From Halisarca cf. caerulea (lineage: Eukaryota > Porifera > Demospongiae > Chondrillida > Halisarcidae), in assembly GCA_963170055.1 (NCBI GenBank), contig CAUJGJ010000397.1:3588501-3652500 (forward strand): DNA of 64,000 nucleotides, in the 5' to 3' direction. Under the pieces are notes generated by a model. It worked only from the letters and a program-made list of their open reading frames with translations, was not told the origin of the DNA and searched no databases. Both the position numbers and the translations under genes were made by a program. Of the stretch, positions 44,268-55,335 are shown in pieces; positions within the stretch are counted from its first letter, which is position 1, and each line of letters starts with the position of its first letter.

Positions 44268-44520
44268 CAAGTAATTCGAGTTAAAAACTCGTGGGGGCTG
44301 CCACCCCACGCACTCGAATCACTTGCAAAGCATTGAAGTGTAAGTGCACAGCTGAACATTCATTGAACATACTGTTTATTGTAACTGGATGATTGTTTTA
44401 AAAACAATTGCCATATTTGGCAATTGTTTTCAAAACAATTCCTATAACTCATTCCTGTATAAATTCATGCTTCTCTATTACTATTATATAAATTCTCTAT
44501 TATAAGACTTTTTTGCAAAT

Positions 44521-44554
<34 letters not shown>

Positions 44555-44616
44555 GACGAGCGTTACACACCGGAAGTCCAAATGAAAACAATATAGGGGC
44601 TGCCTGCGGCAGCCCC
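44268..44616 (+). mobile_element. Repeat family B, most complete copy
   Basis: Left end CAAGTAATTCGAGTTAAAAA with CTCGTGGGGGCTGCC, then the CACTCGAATCACTTG stem. Middle GCCATATTTGGCAATTG. TA array 44523-44553. Right end CGGACGAGCGTTACACACCG, then GGGGCTGCCTGCGGCAGCCCC as a perfect hairpin. Built like family A (two GC hairpin ends, central TA array, CCGGAAGT near the array) but different in sequence. Confidence 0.75.
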
Positions 44617-44975
44617 TAAAAAACCTGATAACGACACAAACACGCGCATGCGGGGTAAGGTGGGATAACTTGGAACGGACAGGTAAAAGCAGGGTCAATA
44701 GTAAATTACACATACATTTTTAGGTCCATATAATACCTACACGAATTGGATGTTCAGCAGTGGCAAGTATGGCTGGGCACCTTAAGCAAAAGACACAGGC
44801 CCTGTTCCAATTTTTCCCACTTTATCCTACATACGCACACACACACACACACACACACCTACATTATACACACCTAGTATCCTACATAAGCTCACAAACC
44901 CACGCACACCCTTTTCCCATTGTAAACACGCATATATATTATTCACATGGACATAAATATATGTAATAACACACA

Positions 44976-45158
44976 TGTAACGTTTATGAAGTTACTTTTC
45001 AAGAATTATTACTCCAAAGCAACATGCAACCAAAAGTTTGCAAGGTCTACATGTACAATGTGTTACATAATAATGTGTGTGGGCATGTGAATGATAAAAG
45101 AATGGCGGGATAATAAGTTTGTGTAATACTGGAAATAATATATGCATTACCCGTTACA
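44976..45158 (-). repeat. 3' LTR
   Basis: Matches 50273-50455 with about twelve differences, mostly transitions. Begins TGTAACG and ends CGTTACA as printed on the plus strand. No obvious TATA box was confirmed. Confidence 0.85.
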
Positions 45159-45172
45159 ACACTCCCCCCCAA
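45159..45172 (-). promoter_or_regulatory. Polypurine tract
   Basis: On the minus strand TTGGGGGGGAGTGT directly precedes the 3' LTR, the expected place for plus-strand DNA priming. Confidence 0.7.
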
Positions 45173-45227
45173 GTGACGTACAAGGAACATAACATAGAAA
45201 TCAAGGTTACAGTGTTAACCAATCTGG

Positions 45228-46257
45228 TCATCGAACGTGGCGTCCAGAGCATGTGGTACGGCAGGCTGCTGCTGTCAGAACCACATCGATGTGTGCTGGC
45301 TTCAGTCTGTCGATCGATACAGTGGTCTGCCTGCCATGAACTGTGGGTGTGAAGCACTTGTCTGAACACTTTACAACCGCGAAAGGTCCATCGTATTGGT
45401 GTTGCAGTGCTTTCTTCACTGAATCCCATCGAATGAATACGTGGGAGGAAGAGTGTAGATCTGGGCTGATATGCAGCTTTTGATTGTTATCCCATGGAGG
45501 TGTGGTCACTCTGAGCTGCCTCATGGCAGATTGTAACTGAGATACATATGAGGTTGGATCTGGTATATCATCAGGATGTGTGGTAGTGAAGTACTCACCT
45601 GGCAAACGAAGGGAGGTGCCATAGACAAGCTCTGCATTGGTACCTTGTATATCCTCCTTTAGTGACGAGCGCATTCCTAGGAGAACAAATGGCAGAGAGT
45701 CAGTCCAATGGACACTGGGGGAGTGTGTCCTCAAGGCAGTCTTCAGCTGGCAATGCATGCATTCCACTAAACCATTGGCACTGAGGTGATATGCAGTGGT
45801 GTGAATGCGATGGATGCCAAGCATCTGCATGAGCCGAGACCACTGTGTCGATTCACACTGCCCCTCTCGATCAGTGGTAATTGTGGATGGCACTCCAAAA
45901 CGGGCTACCCAACCCAAAAGAAAACCATGGATGACAGTCTCTGTTGTAGTATCTCTCAGGGGGATGACTTCCGGCCATCGTGTGAACTGGTCCACTCGTG
46001 AGTAGATGGGTTTAACCTTTGGTTGATGGAAGTGGCCCCACTATGTCCACATGAACATGGTTGAAGCATACATCTGGGGTCTTGAAACTGGCTGTGGGGG
46101 TCAGAGTATGTTTGTGCACCTTTGAAATGTTGGCACTGCAGGCAGTGGCGGGTCCATTGGCGGATATCACTGTTGATGTTGGGCCATACGTACCGAGAGG
46201 TGATCAGCCTCTGTGTGGCCCAGATGCCCGAATGAGAAAGAGAGTGCAAGCTGTTAA
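45228..46257 (-). pseudogene. Retrotransposon integrase region
   Basis: Starts in the zinc-binding N-domain (SLHSLSHSGIW ... CLQCQ). A frame change near 45990-46030 is followed by the core (FTRWPEVIPLRD; TTDREGQCES; ANGLVECMHCQLK) and a C-terminal part ending in DGPFAVVKCSDKCF and VSIDRLKPAH. The second Asp and the Glu of the DDE triad are present; the first lies at the frame change. It continues from the RNase H fragment across the inserted Kolobok-like element. Confidence 0.75.
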
Positions 46258-46442
46258 AGGGACACTGACACCAAAAATCAAATGGGGTTCAAAACGTAGT
46301 AAATGGTGTAAAACTAATCAGGTTGCTGTAAAAACGTCATGCGTATTACCGTTTTGGAGAAATTCTACTCCAAAGATGGTAAAACCTCGATTTGGGTAGC
46401 CATATTGATGACGTCACGGGCGTAAACTGAACAGGAATTACT

Positions 46443-46986
46443 ATGGCGCACCGTGTAGAACATGTGTAGAACCATACCTCTTTGAGCTTTTAATGACCAA
46501 CGAAGAACTGGAAAACGTTCGCGAAAGGCTTGGAAATGAACATGACAGGCAGGAACAAGGGCGCACTGAGCTTTCAGAAGTCAGAAGTGGTCACAACAGG
46601 TGGTGATCGTGTGAAACTGTCCTGCAATGACTACGGAGATGGAGAGCGTCTGCTGCCAAGAAGTGCCCTAAATTTCTCAGATAATTGGACCTTACGTATG
46701 TATCACAGACCATCTCAGCTTCGTTGTAGTTTGCCTGGACCCAGCAGTGCTGCAAACTGCTTTAGTAGCCATGCGAAGCGTGCGCTTTGAAGACTTCGAT
46801 GTTCTTGTGCCACAACGGACTTTGTGACTTGCAGCTTATCGTCAGTTCACCTGGTGGATACATACACAACTCGGTCGCTCTGTTAGGAGGGTCATTCCTG
46901 CCTGCGCAGTGAGTCAAATTAGGCATGATGAGTACCCAGAAAAATCGGGCCAATACACTGGATTCCAGGAGGCCCAAGAAGATTGA
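46443..46986 (+). pseudogene. P2X7 C-terminal-domain-like protein, broken
   Basis: Opens near 46443 with CRTCVEPYLFELLMTNEELE. At the usual WCSC zinc site the second codon is TGA (46603-46605 region), and a frame change follows. The next part has MESVCCQEVP, then after a stop VCITDHLSFVVVCLDPAVLQ, LAAYRQFTWWIHTQLGRSVR, VIPACAVSQIR and YTGFQEAQED. This order (PYxFEP, WCxCGxC, CCQE, CITxHxGFxxVCLDxxVL, YRQFxxW, hRxVIPxCAV.xIR, YxGF) is that of the intracellular domain of P2X7 receptors, also found free-standing in invertebrates. As a mobile cargo it probably binds zinc and perhaps nucleotides or DNA; not tested. Confidence 0.65.
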
Positions 46987-47109
46987 CTGAAACGGTAATT
47001 ATATATTTACTTGCTTTTGTACACTGTAGTATGGTGCAAAATGTGTCTGTATGAACCAATGAATAAGTTCAGTGAAAGATTTAAAGGCATGCATGCACAT
47101 GTACGCTTC

Positions 47110-47346
47110 TGCACTTTGGCTTGGTTCGAGGAATCAATTCGCTCTTCAAACCCATTTAAAACAATCCACTGAGAAATTTTACGAGCACACACAGCTAGTT
47201 TCTTTGATTGGAAGGTCTTCGAGCTGAAGTTTGGTCAGCCAGGCTTGAAGACGAGTGGGGTATTTCAGCGGTAGCTTGAAGAAACTAATGCTGTGTTTGC
47301 AGTCCTTGTTGTCATTCTTGCAGCCGAAGGCCATGCAGCACGGCAT
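47110..47346 (-). pseudogene. THAP zinc-finger fragment
   Basis: Starts at ATG 47346: MPCCMAFGCKNDNKDCKHSI, SFFKLPLKYPTRLQAWLTKL, ETSCVCS. This is the C2CH pattern of a THAP domain. An in-frame TAA (47181-47179) sits right after VCS, and the frame goes on with NFSVDCFKWV. THAP fingers form the DNA-binding head of Kolobok, P and related transposases, which supports the Kolobok-like call for the host element. No DDE domain follows. Confidence 0.7.
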
Positions 47347-47649
47347 GATTCAGGTGTTCTCAAAAACTTAGAGGATGGCTGACAGTTACTGGAGAAACTG
47401 CAGAGACATTTTCAAGGTGAGCGCGAGTACGTACTATGTACACAAATCAACGATTCTATGCCAATTTTCACACCAGTGACGTCACACCACAATGGCGTCA
47501 TTTTCTGAAAATGGCTTCCAAAACGGAAGGTCAGAGAACTATCTCACGAACAACAATGATCTCACAACTGGGACTTCACCAGCAAGGGTTTCATGATGAT
47601 TACTTTGATTTAAAGGCCATTCATATTTTGGTGGCAGTGTCCCTTTAAA

Positions 47650-49405
47650 TACCTGCCGGCACCAGTCCATAGGTACAAAAGGACAGGGCTTACCAGTGGA
47701 CACATCACAGAGCAGAGTGGTGTTTGTGCCTGGAATGGGTACATCTTGGAGTTGGAGTGCGGGGTAGGCGCTTGCTTCTGGTGGGTCCTTCTGTTGTGCA
47801 GTGGCCATAGCCTAAACATCTTTATAGGAGGCATCCTGAATACCAACTATTTCCATCCGCGACAGTTCATCTGCAGCGGTGTTGTCTGAAACCCTTAACA
47901 TGACGTACATCCATGGTAAACTGTGTAATGGAGTCGAGGTGGCAGGCTTGGCGGGGTGAGTGCTGTTGGGAACCACTGGAGATTGCCAATGTAAAGGGCT
48001 TATGATCTGTTGCCACATGGAACTGCCTGCCTTCAATGAAATACCGAAAATGTTTGATGGCGAGGTAGACTGCCAAGAGTTCTCAATCGAATGTACTGTA
48101 CTTCCTCTCTGTGGCTGTGAGCTTTCTGAAGAAATATGCAAGGGCGCACCAGTGGGATCCTATATGCTGCTGTAATACAGCTCCAACTGTGACATCTGAA
48201 GCATCAGTGGCAATGCAAGTAGGAGCATCAGGATGAGGATGGTGAAGGAGGGAAGCATTGGCCAGGGCCTCTTTGATTGTCCGAAAGGCAGAGGTGTGGT
48301 GCTCAGTCCAGGGGAGGTTGGCGTTCCTCTTGGTGACAGCGGCTAGGAGGTTGTTGCGGGGCTGTAGAATTCTAGCACACTCTGGGACAAAACGATAGTA
48401 GAAATTGATAAGACCCAGAAACTGATGCAACTCACATTGAGATGTAGGCTGCGGGTAATCCTTGATGGCTTGGACCTTGGTCTCCAGGGGCCGGATGCCG
48501 TCTTTGTCCACATGATGTCTGAGGAATTCTAGGGAGATCGCTCCATGTACACATTTAGGTGGATTGATCTGAAGCCCATGGTGCTGTAGACGGGAAAAGA
48601 CTTGGTGGAGGTGCTCCAGGTGTTCAGCTGCATTATTACTGGCCACCAGGATGTCATCAATGCATGCATAGCTACATGTGAGACCACGTAGAACTTGGTC
48701 AATGAACCTCTGGAACAATTGTGCCGCGTTGCGTAGGCCAAAGGGCATGCGAATAAACTCAAAAAGCCCAAAGGGTGTAGTGACTGCTGTCTTGGGGATG
48801 TCTTTGGGCTCCACTGGAATTTGGTGGTAGGCACGGACGAGGTCGATCTTTGAGAAGATGGTAGTACCATGCAGAGATGCTGCAAAGTCCTGGATATGGG
48901 GAATCGGGTATCAATCAGGAACTGTTTGGGCGTTGAGTGCACGATAATCACCACGGGGACGACAATCTCCAGGTGCCTTTTTTGGGACCATGTGCAAAGG
49001 CACAACCCAACAGCTGGAAGATGGGCGGACGATCCCAAGTTCCATCATGTACTCGAACTCCTGACGGGCAATGTGTAGGCGGTCTGGAGCCAAATGACAG
49101 GGATGGGCTGCTGCTGGGGGACCCATAGTAGTGATATGGTGGCGGACATCGTGATGGATGGGTTGATCCGGTGCAAGTGGATGCATTAAGGAAGGAAACT
49201 CTCCGAGAACAGCGGAGAATGCATTTTGGGCAACTGGACGGAGGACTGAAGGACTGGGGAGAACCACCTGAGTGGTGATTCCATGGATGTGCAGGTGAGT
49301 GGTGTTGTTGATCAAACGGCCATGGTTGAGGTCCACTAACAGAGAAAAATTCCGGAGGAAGTCAGCCCCTATGATGGCATGTTGAACATCTGCAACCACG
49401 AACAC
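47650..49405 (-). pseudogene. Retrotransposon reverse transcriptase and RNase H region
   Basis: Start of RT in the frame 49405-48911 (ADFLRNFSLLVDLNHG; LGIVRPSSSCWVVPLHMVPK; GDYRALNAQTVPD). After a stop and frame change the palm continues 48814-48083 ([36 protein letters not shown]). The catalytic box reads CIDDILVAS where the family has YxDD. Then the thumb ([18 protein letters not shown]) and RNase H ([27 protein letters not shown]) follow with another frame change near 48080. The Tyr-to-Cys change alone would probably impair polymerisation. Confidence 0.8.
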
Positions 49406-50272
49406 CCAACGGAAGGAACGGTGAAGACCCAGGTTGAGGGTGAGTGAGCAGCTACCAAAGGTCGCAATGCTGGATTGATTGACCGCTTGTAGAGTGATGT
49501 CTGCAAGGGGGGAAGACAGTGAGAGGCAGAAGGGGGAATGACACTCACCTCAGCCCCAGTGTCCACCAGGAAGCAAACTGTTACGGTCATGCACAAAAAA
49601 CAGGCGACTTGGTTGTAGGCCATGGGTGTTTCCCGACCAGTTGCAGGGAGAGGTGCACTTCTGGGCCTTTTCTGGTGGTAACAGCAGAGTGTGGATGTGG
49701 TGGGTGTTGTCAAGCTGGATGGATGGGGGTTGCTGTCACGAGAAGGGGTCTGTGATCGGTAGCATGGACGCTGGGGTTGTGAAGAGGACACATGGATTGA
49801 AAAGATGAGGTCCCAGAGGCGCTCAACTTCCGCCCTCAACTGGTCCACCTCTGAGGTGAGGGGGGACACTTGGATTGCAGAGATGGTGGGTGAGGTAACC
49901 TCCATCACTTTGTCGGCCAACTGGGCCAGAGCGTCCAAGGACAGGTCACCTGACAATGCTAAGACCATTCGTACATGACTGGGTAGTTGCTGGAGGAAAA
50001 GATCACGAAGGAAGGAGCTGTCGGATGTTGGTCCGGTGGAATCCCCAACTAGTTCCTGCATGCAATGGAGAAGTTGCATGGGTTTATGGTCACCCAGTTC
50101 CTCTGATATAAAAAGCATATGAAGGTGGCGTTGCTCAGAGGCAGATGTCTGTTGGAAAGTGGTGCCTTCAAGGTGTTGTACGCGTCCTGCTCGGGCGGCG
50201 AAAGGATAAGGTCTCGGACTTCGGTGGCATATTCTGGGGCCAAAGAAGCGACCACCACGTCGGGGTCCCCAA
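49369..50272 (-). pseudogene. Retrotransposon gag (partial) and protease region
   Basis: Directly after the 5' LTR the minus strand reads VVASLAPEYATEVRDLILSP, a Gag segment normally about 100 residues into the protein. After a frame change near 50150, ASEQRHLHMLFISEELGDHK, FLRDLFLQQLPSHVRMVLAL and LADKVMEVTSPTISA follow. No CCHC knuckle is evident. Protease has the FLVDTGAEVSVIPPS active-site motif. The gag start and the leader appear to be deleted up to the primer-binding site. Confidence 0.7.
50255..50272 (-). promoter_or_regulatory. Candidate primer-binding site
   Basis: Minus strand TGGGGACCCCGACGTGG begins 1-2 bases after the LTR end. TGG complements a tRNA 3' CCA. The tRNA was not identified. 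The site also reads in frame with the truncated gag. Confidence 0.5.
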
Positions 50273-50455
50273 TGTAACATTTATGAAGTTACTTTTCAAG
50301 AATTATTACTCCAAAGCAACATGCAACCAAAAGCGTATCAGGTCCACGTGTACAATGTGTTACATAATAATGTGTGTGGGCACGTGAATGATAAAAGAAT
50401 GGCAGGATAATAAGTTTGTGTAATACCGGAAATAATATATGCATTACCCGCTACA
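50273..50455 (-). repeat. 5' LTR
   Basis: Partner of 44976-45158. Begins TGTAACA and ends CGCTACA on the plus strand; the outer edge is followed by CACA. Confidence 0.85.
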
Positions 50456-51525
50456 CACATGCGTCACATACAAACACACTAACACACACGCAAACCATCT
50501 TACACTGTAACAACAAAGGTAATCACACTCAACACACTCCCACAAAGACAAAGAGACACACGCCGACTCTAAACAGAAAGGTACAAAGCTTGCAAAGGTA
50601 CAGACGACTGAAAAATGGGACCAAACAAAAATAAATTGTTGTACTAGTCGAAGTATATAGTACTCATAGTACCTGCTGTAACAATCAACCTTTGACCCCA
50701 CTGCATGGTTATGCAATAGTTCTGGTGCACTTTACACAAACGCAACAAATACTTGCTTACCATGCTTTGCAGTATGGTGAGACTTTATCAAACCCGAGAA
50801 ATGCGCTGAAGACAAGGATGATCAAAGGACCAGTCAGTCGGAAACAGCTTTTTGATGAAGAATAGCTGCAAAATATCTGAAATTCCGTGGCATTTTATGG
50901 CACTAATGGCTGCAATTTCTTATTTGACTTGAAAGATGGAAGATTTTTGGCTTTACTTTGTAAGTGTCTAAGCTTACTACTGTGTTGAAGTGTTTAATAC
51001 GTTTATTTTAATATTGATGTACTATTGCCTTTGATTTTCGTTCTGGTAGCACTACATGTACAGCTGGTACCACCTTTTTGTTGTCCTTTTTGCTGTCCCT
51101 TTTAGTAAGCATTTTCAGCTAAATTATGCTTTATATATGCATGCTTAAATTGCTATGTAATGTATTTTGTGGGGAGTTACAATAACTTGTATCTTCTCAT
51201 AATACATGTAAGTGTGCTGCTTACTTGTTCTTAAATTGCTGTCCAATGTATGTTCTTTTATTGTAGATTAAACATGCTATAGTGCACCAAGGCATAAACT
51301 TCCAAAATGGGTGTAGTGTGTTCAAATGAATAGTGTGCCCTGTGTGATTACATGGAAGGCTTCAAACTTTTACAAAGGGTGGCAATGCAACTGAAGATGT
51401 GAATTAGCGCTTGTTACCATGGAAACACGGAGTCACGTGGCGATTGCGCAACCCCGTTTTGGGTCATATACTAAAAATAGATTTTTCTTTTCAACTGAGA
51501 AACCAAACTACATTTTGCACTTTTT
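50456..51525. other. No gene seen
   Basis: CA-rich start, then ordinary AT-rich DNA with short frames only. It ends at a family-A MITE. Confidence 0.45.
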
Positions 51526-51595
51526 GGGCCGCTGGAAGGCGGCCCTATATTGTTTTTACTTTCACCGGAAGTGTCCGGAACGTCCGGAACGATGT

Positions 51596-51636
<41 letters not shown>

Positions 51637-51845
51637 AACAACATGGTGGACGCAAAGTCGGTACAAAATCTTTCGGCTATATTTCGGTGAAATTCATTCG
51701 TTTGCTCCTGATTTTATCAGCAAAGGGTCTTTTAGACCAGAAGAGTTCTTCGAAATATTATTTTAGTCAATAACGCCGATTTCCAAGCGATTCGAGTTTC
51801 CAGGGCCGTAGGCGGCCCACGAGTTTTTTAAACTCGAATCGCTTG
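51526..51845 (+). mobile_element. Repeat family A copy
   Basis: GGGCCGCTGGAAGGCGGCCC hairpin, CACCGGAAGTGTCCGGAACG, TA array (51599-51633), GTCAACAACATGGTGGACGC, a conserved middle, AAGCGATTCGAGTTT with the GGGCCGTAGGCGGCCC hairpin and the mirrored AAACTCGAATCGCTTG end. This is the clearest single copy of the family. Confidence 0.8.
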
Positions 51846-52139
51846 TTGTTATACATTAACATTAAGCACACATTTGTCAACAAAGTTATAATAAGAAATT
51901 CAACAAAATTAGCCTTGTCATATAAGGAAAAAAAGGAACATTTCTTAAATAACGTATGACCTATAAAAAGTTTCAACTCTTCAAAAAGTAAAGAAAAATG
52001 AGAACCAAACATGCCAAAGGATAGAACACATGCATAAGAACAAAGTTATAATAAGGAATAGGCAACTTCACACAATTTGGAACAAATGCAATACAAAGAA
52101 AATACCAAAAAATCAATTGTTAACACCAACACGTCGGTG

Positions 52140-54027
52140 GGATTTATACAATTTTACTTGCTTTTCTAAATCACGACCTGCTGATAAACCTTTCAGATAG
52201 CCAAACATGTAGTCTCTGGACTTCCTAAAAAACTTTCTAATGTTTTCAACAGAAACACTGTCCAAACCCTGGAGTACAGTGCGACGAAGTCCTTGAAGGC
52301 TGTAGTTACAGTGTGCTCTGGTGTATCGTTTGGCAAGTCCCCATACTCACTCTATAGGATTAAGTTCGCCAGGGAACTTAGGCAGGTAAATGCAAGCATG
52401 ATGATGATGGTGCAATAGCCACTCTACATGTGTCTTCTCAAATTTGATTGAAGTCTGCATGAGAGGCGAGGGTTTGCTTCATATCGGCAGCTTTCATGCC
52501 CCTGATGTCCACACCACGCTCTTGTAAAACTCTCGCCATTCCCTTTGGTGTGCCATCCGGAAACACCATTGACTGTCTCTTGCCATTGTAGACAGTATCA
52601 TGCATCTTTGCTTGATACCCCACCTGCTTTCACGTTCATTCTGTCAACATTTAATGCATCTTGTCCATGAGCTGTATGGCAAGAACTCTGATCAAATATG
52701 AAAAAAAACGATATCCTTGATTTTTTGGGTACTTGTACTCAGCTATGGCAATGGCATCTGTGACTTGATCTAGGAACTTTTGGCATGTAAAATATCCTTC
52801 GTGTGAATCGCCATATTCAAGTAACAGTCTTGCACTCTTTTTAATTGTCGGATTGGTCTTCCTGGCCTCCTCAAATTGTTCATCACTAAGTTCTAAATAT
52901 CCTCCTTGCTCTTCAATGAAGTGGAACACCATAATTCCTGCTCCTTTTGACTTTGGACGAACGAAATGCTGATCTTTTGTTCCCCACTGTGTGGATTCAT
53001 CTTCGTTGGAGTTGAAGACGCTCTCATCATGGAAAATTATGGTGTTCTTCTTAACCTGGTCCTCTGATGGTGAATCAATATTAGATGGGAAAGACTGGTG
53101 ATCATCATCTGTTGGTGCATGTGTTGGTGTGAACATTCCACATGTGATCATTTTTCGGAGAAACTGGTGGCGATGCTCTACAACATCTGGGCGTTCATGC
53201 CCATCCACATACGTACCCTTCTTCTTATCAATAACAGTAAAGCCCAGTTCGTGCATTCAAACTCTGGCCGTCTCAATACTGATATTCCTGGGGAAACTGT
53301 TTCCAAGATCAGATGATGGAAGAAGACAATTATTCACCCAGTGACAGAACATCATGGTTGTGAGATTTGGCTGGCCCTTCACAGATGCATTCTCTTGAAT
53401 GAAATTAGCTGCCTTCTCATTTAGTTGTTCATTGAGTCAGAGAACATCATCACGTACATATTTTCCTTGAAGCATATCCAGGAAACAACCATCATTCTCA
53501 ACAAACAGTGATCTCCAGTCCCTCACAGTTCTATCTGATACACCAATCACTTGCCCAATCATGTCAGCTGCTTTTGTCTTTGGTATCTCTAGCTTGTCCA
53601 CTAACAAAGAGTGAAGGAGGATGGAGACAGACTGTTGATCTGAGCGTTGCAATGATGATACCCAATCCTTGGAATATTCCATCATGTCAGGAGCATCAGC
53701 AATTGGTACAAAATCATCATCACTAGGCGATTCATCCACATAGCGCTCACTAAACGAAACGTCTATTGTCTCCTCACCATCACTCTCTTCAGTTCTGGGA
53801 TTGAGCGTATTATCGCAATCGCGATCAGCATCATTAATATCCAAAGGAACATCCCTTTCATCTTCGTTTAATTCTTCTGGACGATTTTCACTAAGCATAA
53901 CCTGTTCGTTCGCCTCCTGAAATCGTGTTGAAGAACACGCTTCGGTGCTGACTTCCAGACGCTTTCTCTGAACCCAAACACGATCTGAATGTTGTTGTCG
54001 CTTTGATTTCCTAGGCATTCTTCCCAT
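52140..54027 (-). pseudogene. Tc1-like (DDE_3) transposase with several lesions
   Basis: Start at 54027 (MGRMPRKSKRQQHSD) with an acidic linker and an HTH (IGQVIGVSDRTVRDWRSLF). Stop TGA at 53439-53437, then open. TGA at 53259-53257 lies before MHELGFTVIDKKKGTYVDGH. First catalytic motif IIFHDESVFNSNEDES, then KGAGIMVFHFIEEQGGYLEL. Two one-base shifts (about 52690 and 52605) flank the second motif DQSSCH. KMHDTVYNGKRQSMVFPDGT continues to 52438. The last motif is NPIE followed by TGA (52349-52347) and VWGLAKRYTRAHCNYSL; the frame ends at about 52140. All three catalytic acids are still readable. A decayed relative of a family common in invertebrates and fungi. Confidence 0.7.
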
Positions 54028-54067
54028 ATAGACTTCAAAAATTCACTCTAACAAAGCTCCTAACGAA

Positions 54068-54197
54068 CAAGTGATTCGAGTTTAAAAAACTTGTGGGCCG
54101 CCTACGGCCCTGGAAACTCGAATCACTTGGAAATCTTTCTAACGGACTCGAAAGATCACTGTAAGAAATGCATGTTTTTGAGTAGTGGTGTAGTAAA

Positions 54198-54245
<48 letters not shown>
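54068..54245 (-). mobile_element. Repeat family C fragment with GT array
   Basis: AAGTGATTCGAGTTTAAAAA, GGGCCGCCTACGGCCC, GAAACTCGAATCACTTGG, then AAATGCATG and GTAGTGGTGTAGTAAAATG running into a GT array (54199-54243). It matches the ends of the copies at 33590 and 42362. Confidence 0.6.
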
Positions 54246-54246
<1 letters not shown>

Positions 54247-54249
54247 GTT

Positions 54250-55314
54250 TTAGCATTCAATAATCCAAACAATATATTGGGATCATGATCTAGTCAGTTT
54301 TTTCAATTATAAATGACAGTGACAATTTCAATAAAAGTTACTACGCATGCCATTCTGCACTACTATAATAATAGTAGTCCCAGGATGCACCACGAGGAGG
54401 TAGGCATGCTTTGCATCCCAGAGGATTGGATTCGTTTTAACTAGGGTCTGCAATAGTCCGTAAAACTCCTCCAATCCAAAATAAAAATGGTGCAATAAAA
54501 TGCTATACATATAATGGTACAGGTGTACCATTGTGTGATCCACCAGAATCACTTAAATGTGTAGCTATAGAATAAAGAACAGAATATACAATGTGATCTT
54601 TCAGCAGATCAATATAGTCAGCATGTTATAGTAATATTTTTTCCGTGCTAAGGTGCACAAGGTATCCAAAATTGGCCACAAGTAGTCAATAGTATGATCA
54701 TTGTGATCTATGCAAGCCTCCATTGGGCAGTGCAATGTGCATAACCCAATATGTGAGACTATATACTAATGTACTGTTTACCATCAAAGGCACTGGAAGT
54801 TGTGTACCAAAGGAAGGTACTATGGGGAAAGGTACTGCATACCAATGAAGGTAGCAAATACCAGAAGAAATGTATACTGCGTACCAATATATGCAGGTAC
54901 AGGATGTAAAGGGTGATATACTGTGCCATAATTTCCAACCTTTTATAGTTGTACTCAATTTGCAGAGTGGTCAGTGCCACCTCAACTTAAGGTTGAGGTG
55001 GCACTGACTACCTGTATATGGGGTTCAATGTGTAATGATTAGCCATTTGCCTTTGTTCTATGGATGTATAGACATGACTAATATATACTCCCCAATGACA
55101 TATATTCTTCCCTTATAGGCTATAGGATTGCTTATTAAATGCAAATGGCTCATTACAAGTGTTTGCTCAAACATGAACTCTAAATTTCAACCACCTTATC
55201 TATATGGGCAATAACTACTCTAAATGCATTTGCAAGATGCCCCAAATAGCTGGACTCTGAGCAGGGGCGTTGCAAAAGCTGTACAGACTTGGAGTCTGCA
55301 TGGAAATGTAGTCT
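54250..55314. other. No gene; contains a perfect 17-bp hairpin at 54970-55008
   Basis: GTCAGTGCCACCTCAAC (54970-54986), loop TTAAG, and the exact inverse (54992-55008). Upstream are scattered GGTACC/GTACCA-like repeats (54770-54900). No coding frame is supported. Confidence 0.55.
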
Positions 55315-55335
55315 AATGGCACGTATTCATCGAAA

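Larger units (their letters stand above)
46258..47644. mobile_element. TTAA-flanked Kolobok/T2-like element nested in the LTR retrotransposon
   Basis: TTAA precedes AGGGACACTGACACCAAAAA at 46258, and the inverse (TTTTGGTGGCAGTGTCCCT) precedes TTAA at 47645. TTAAAGGG is the known start of T2/Kolobok elements. Removing the element and one TTAA restores the retrotransposon frame across the site. The cargo is a P2X7-like fragment (plus) and a THAP fragment (minus); no transposase core remains. Confidence 0.8.
44976..50455 (-). mobile_element. Ty3/Gypsy-type LTR retrotransposon (minus strand), interrupted
   Basis: Two 183-bp LTRs (TG..CA) bound a gag-protease-RT-RNaseH-integrase order on the minus strand, diagnostic of Ty3 elements. 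CACA flanks both outer edges as a possible short target duplication. The LTRs differ at about a dozen positions by eye. Coding parts contain frameshifts, and a TTAA-flanked DNA transposon (46258-47644) splits pol between RNase H and integrase. The copy is defective. No env-like gene is present. Confidence 0.85.

Noticed and set aside
45154..45429. Separate small protein near the 3' LTR
   Set aside because: It is an out-of-frame reading of the integrase C-terminus.
46530..46790. Independent 86-residue protein inside the Kolobok-like element
   Set aside because: The P2X7-like signature lies in other frames on both sides; this frame is a shadow across the frame change.
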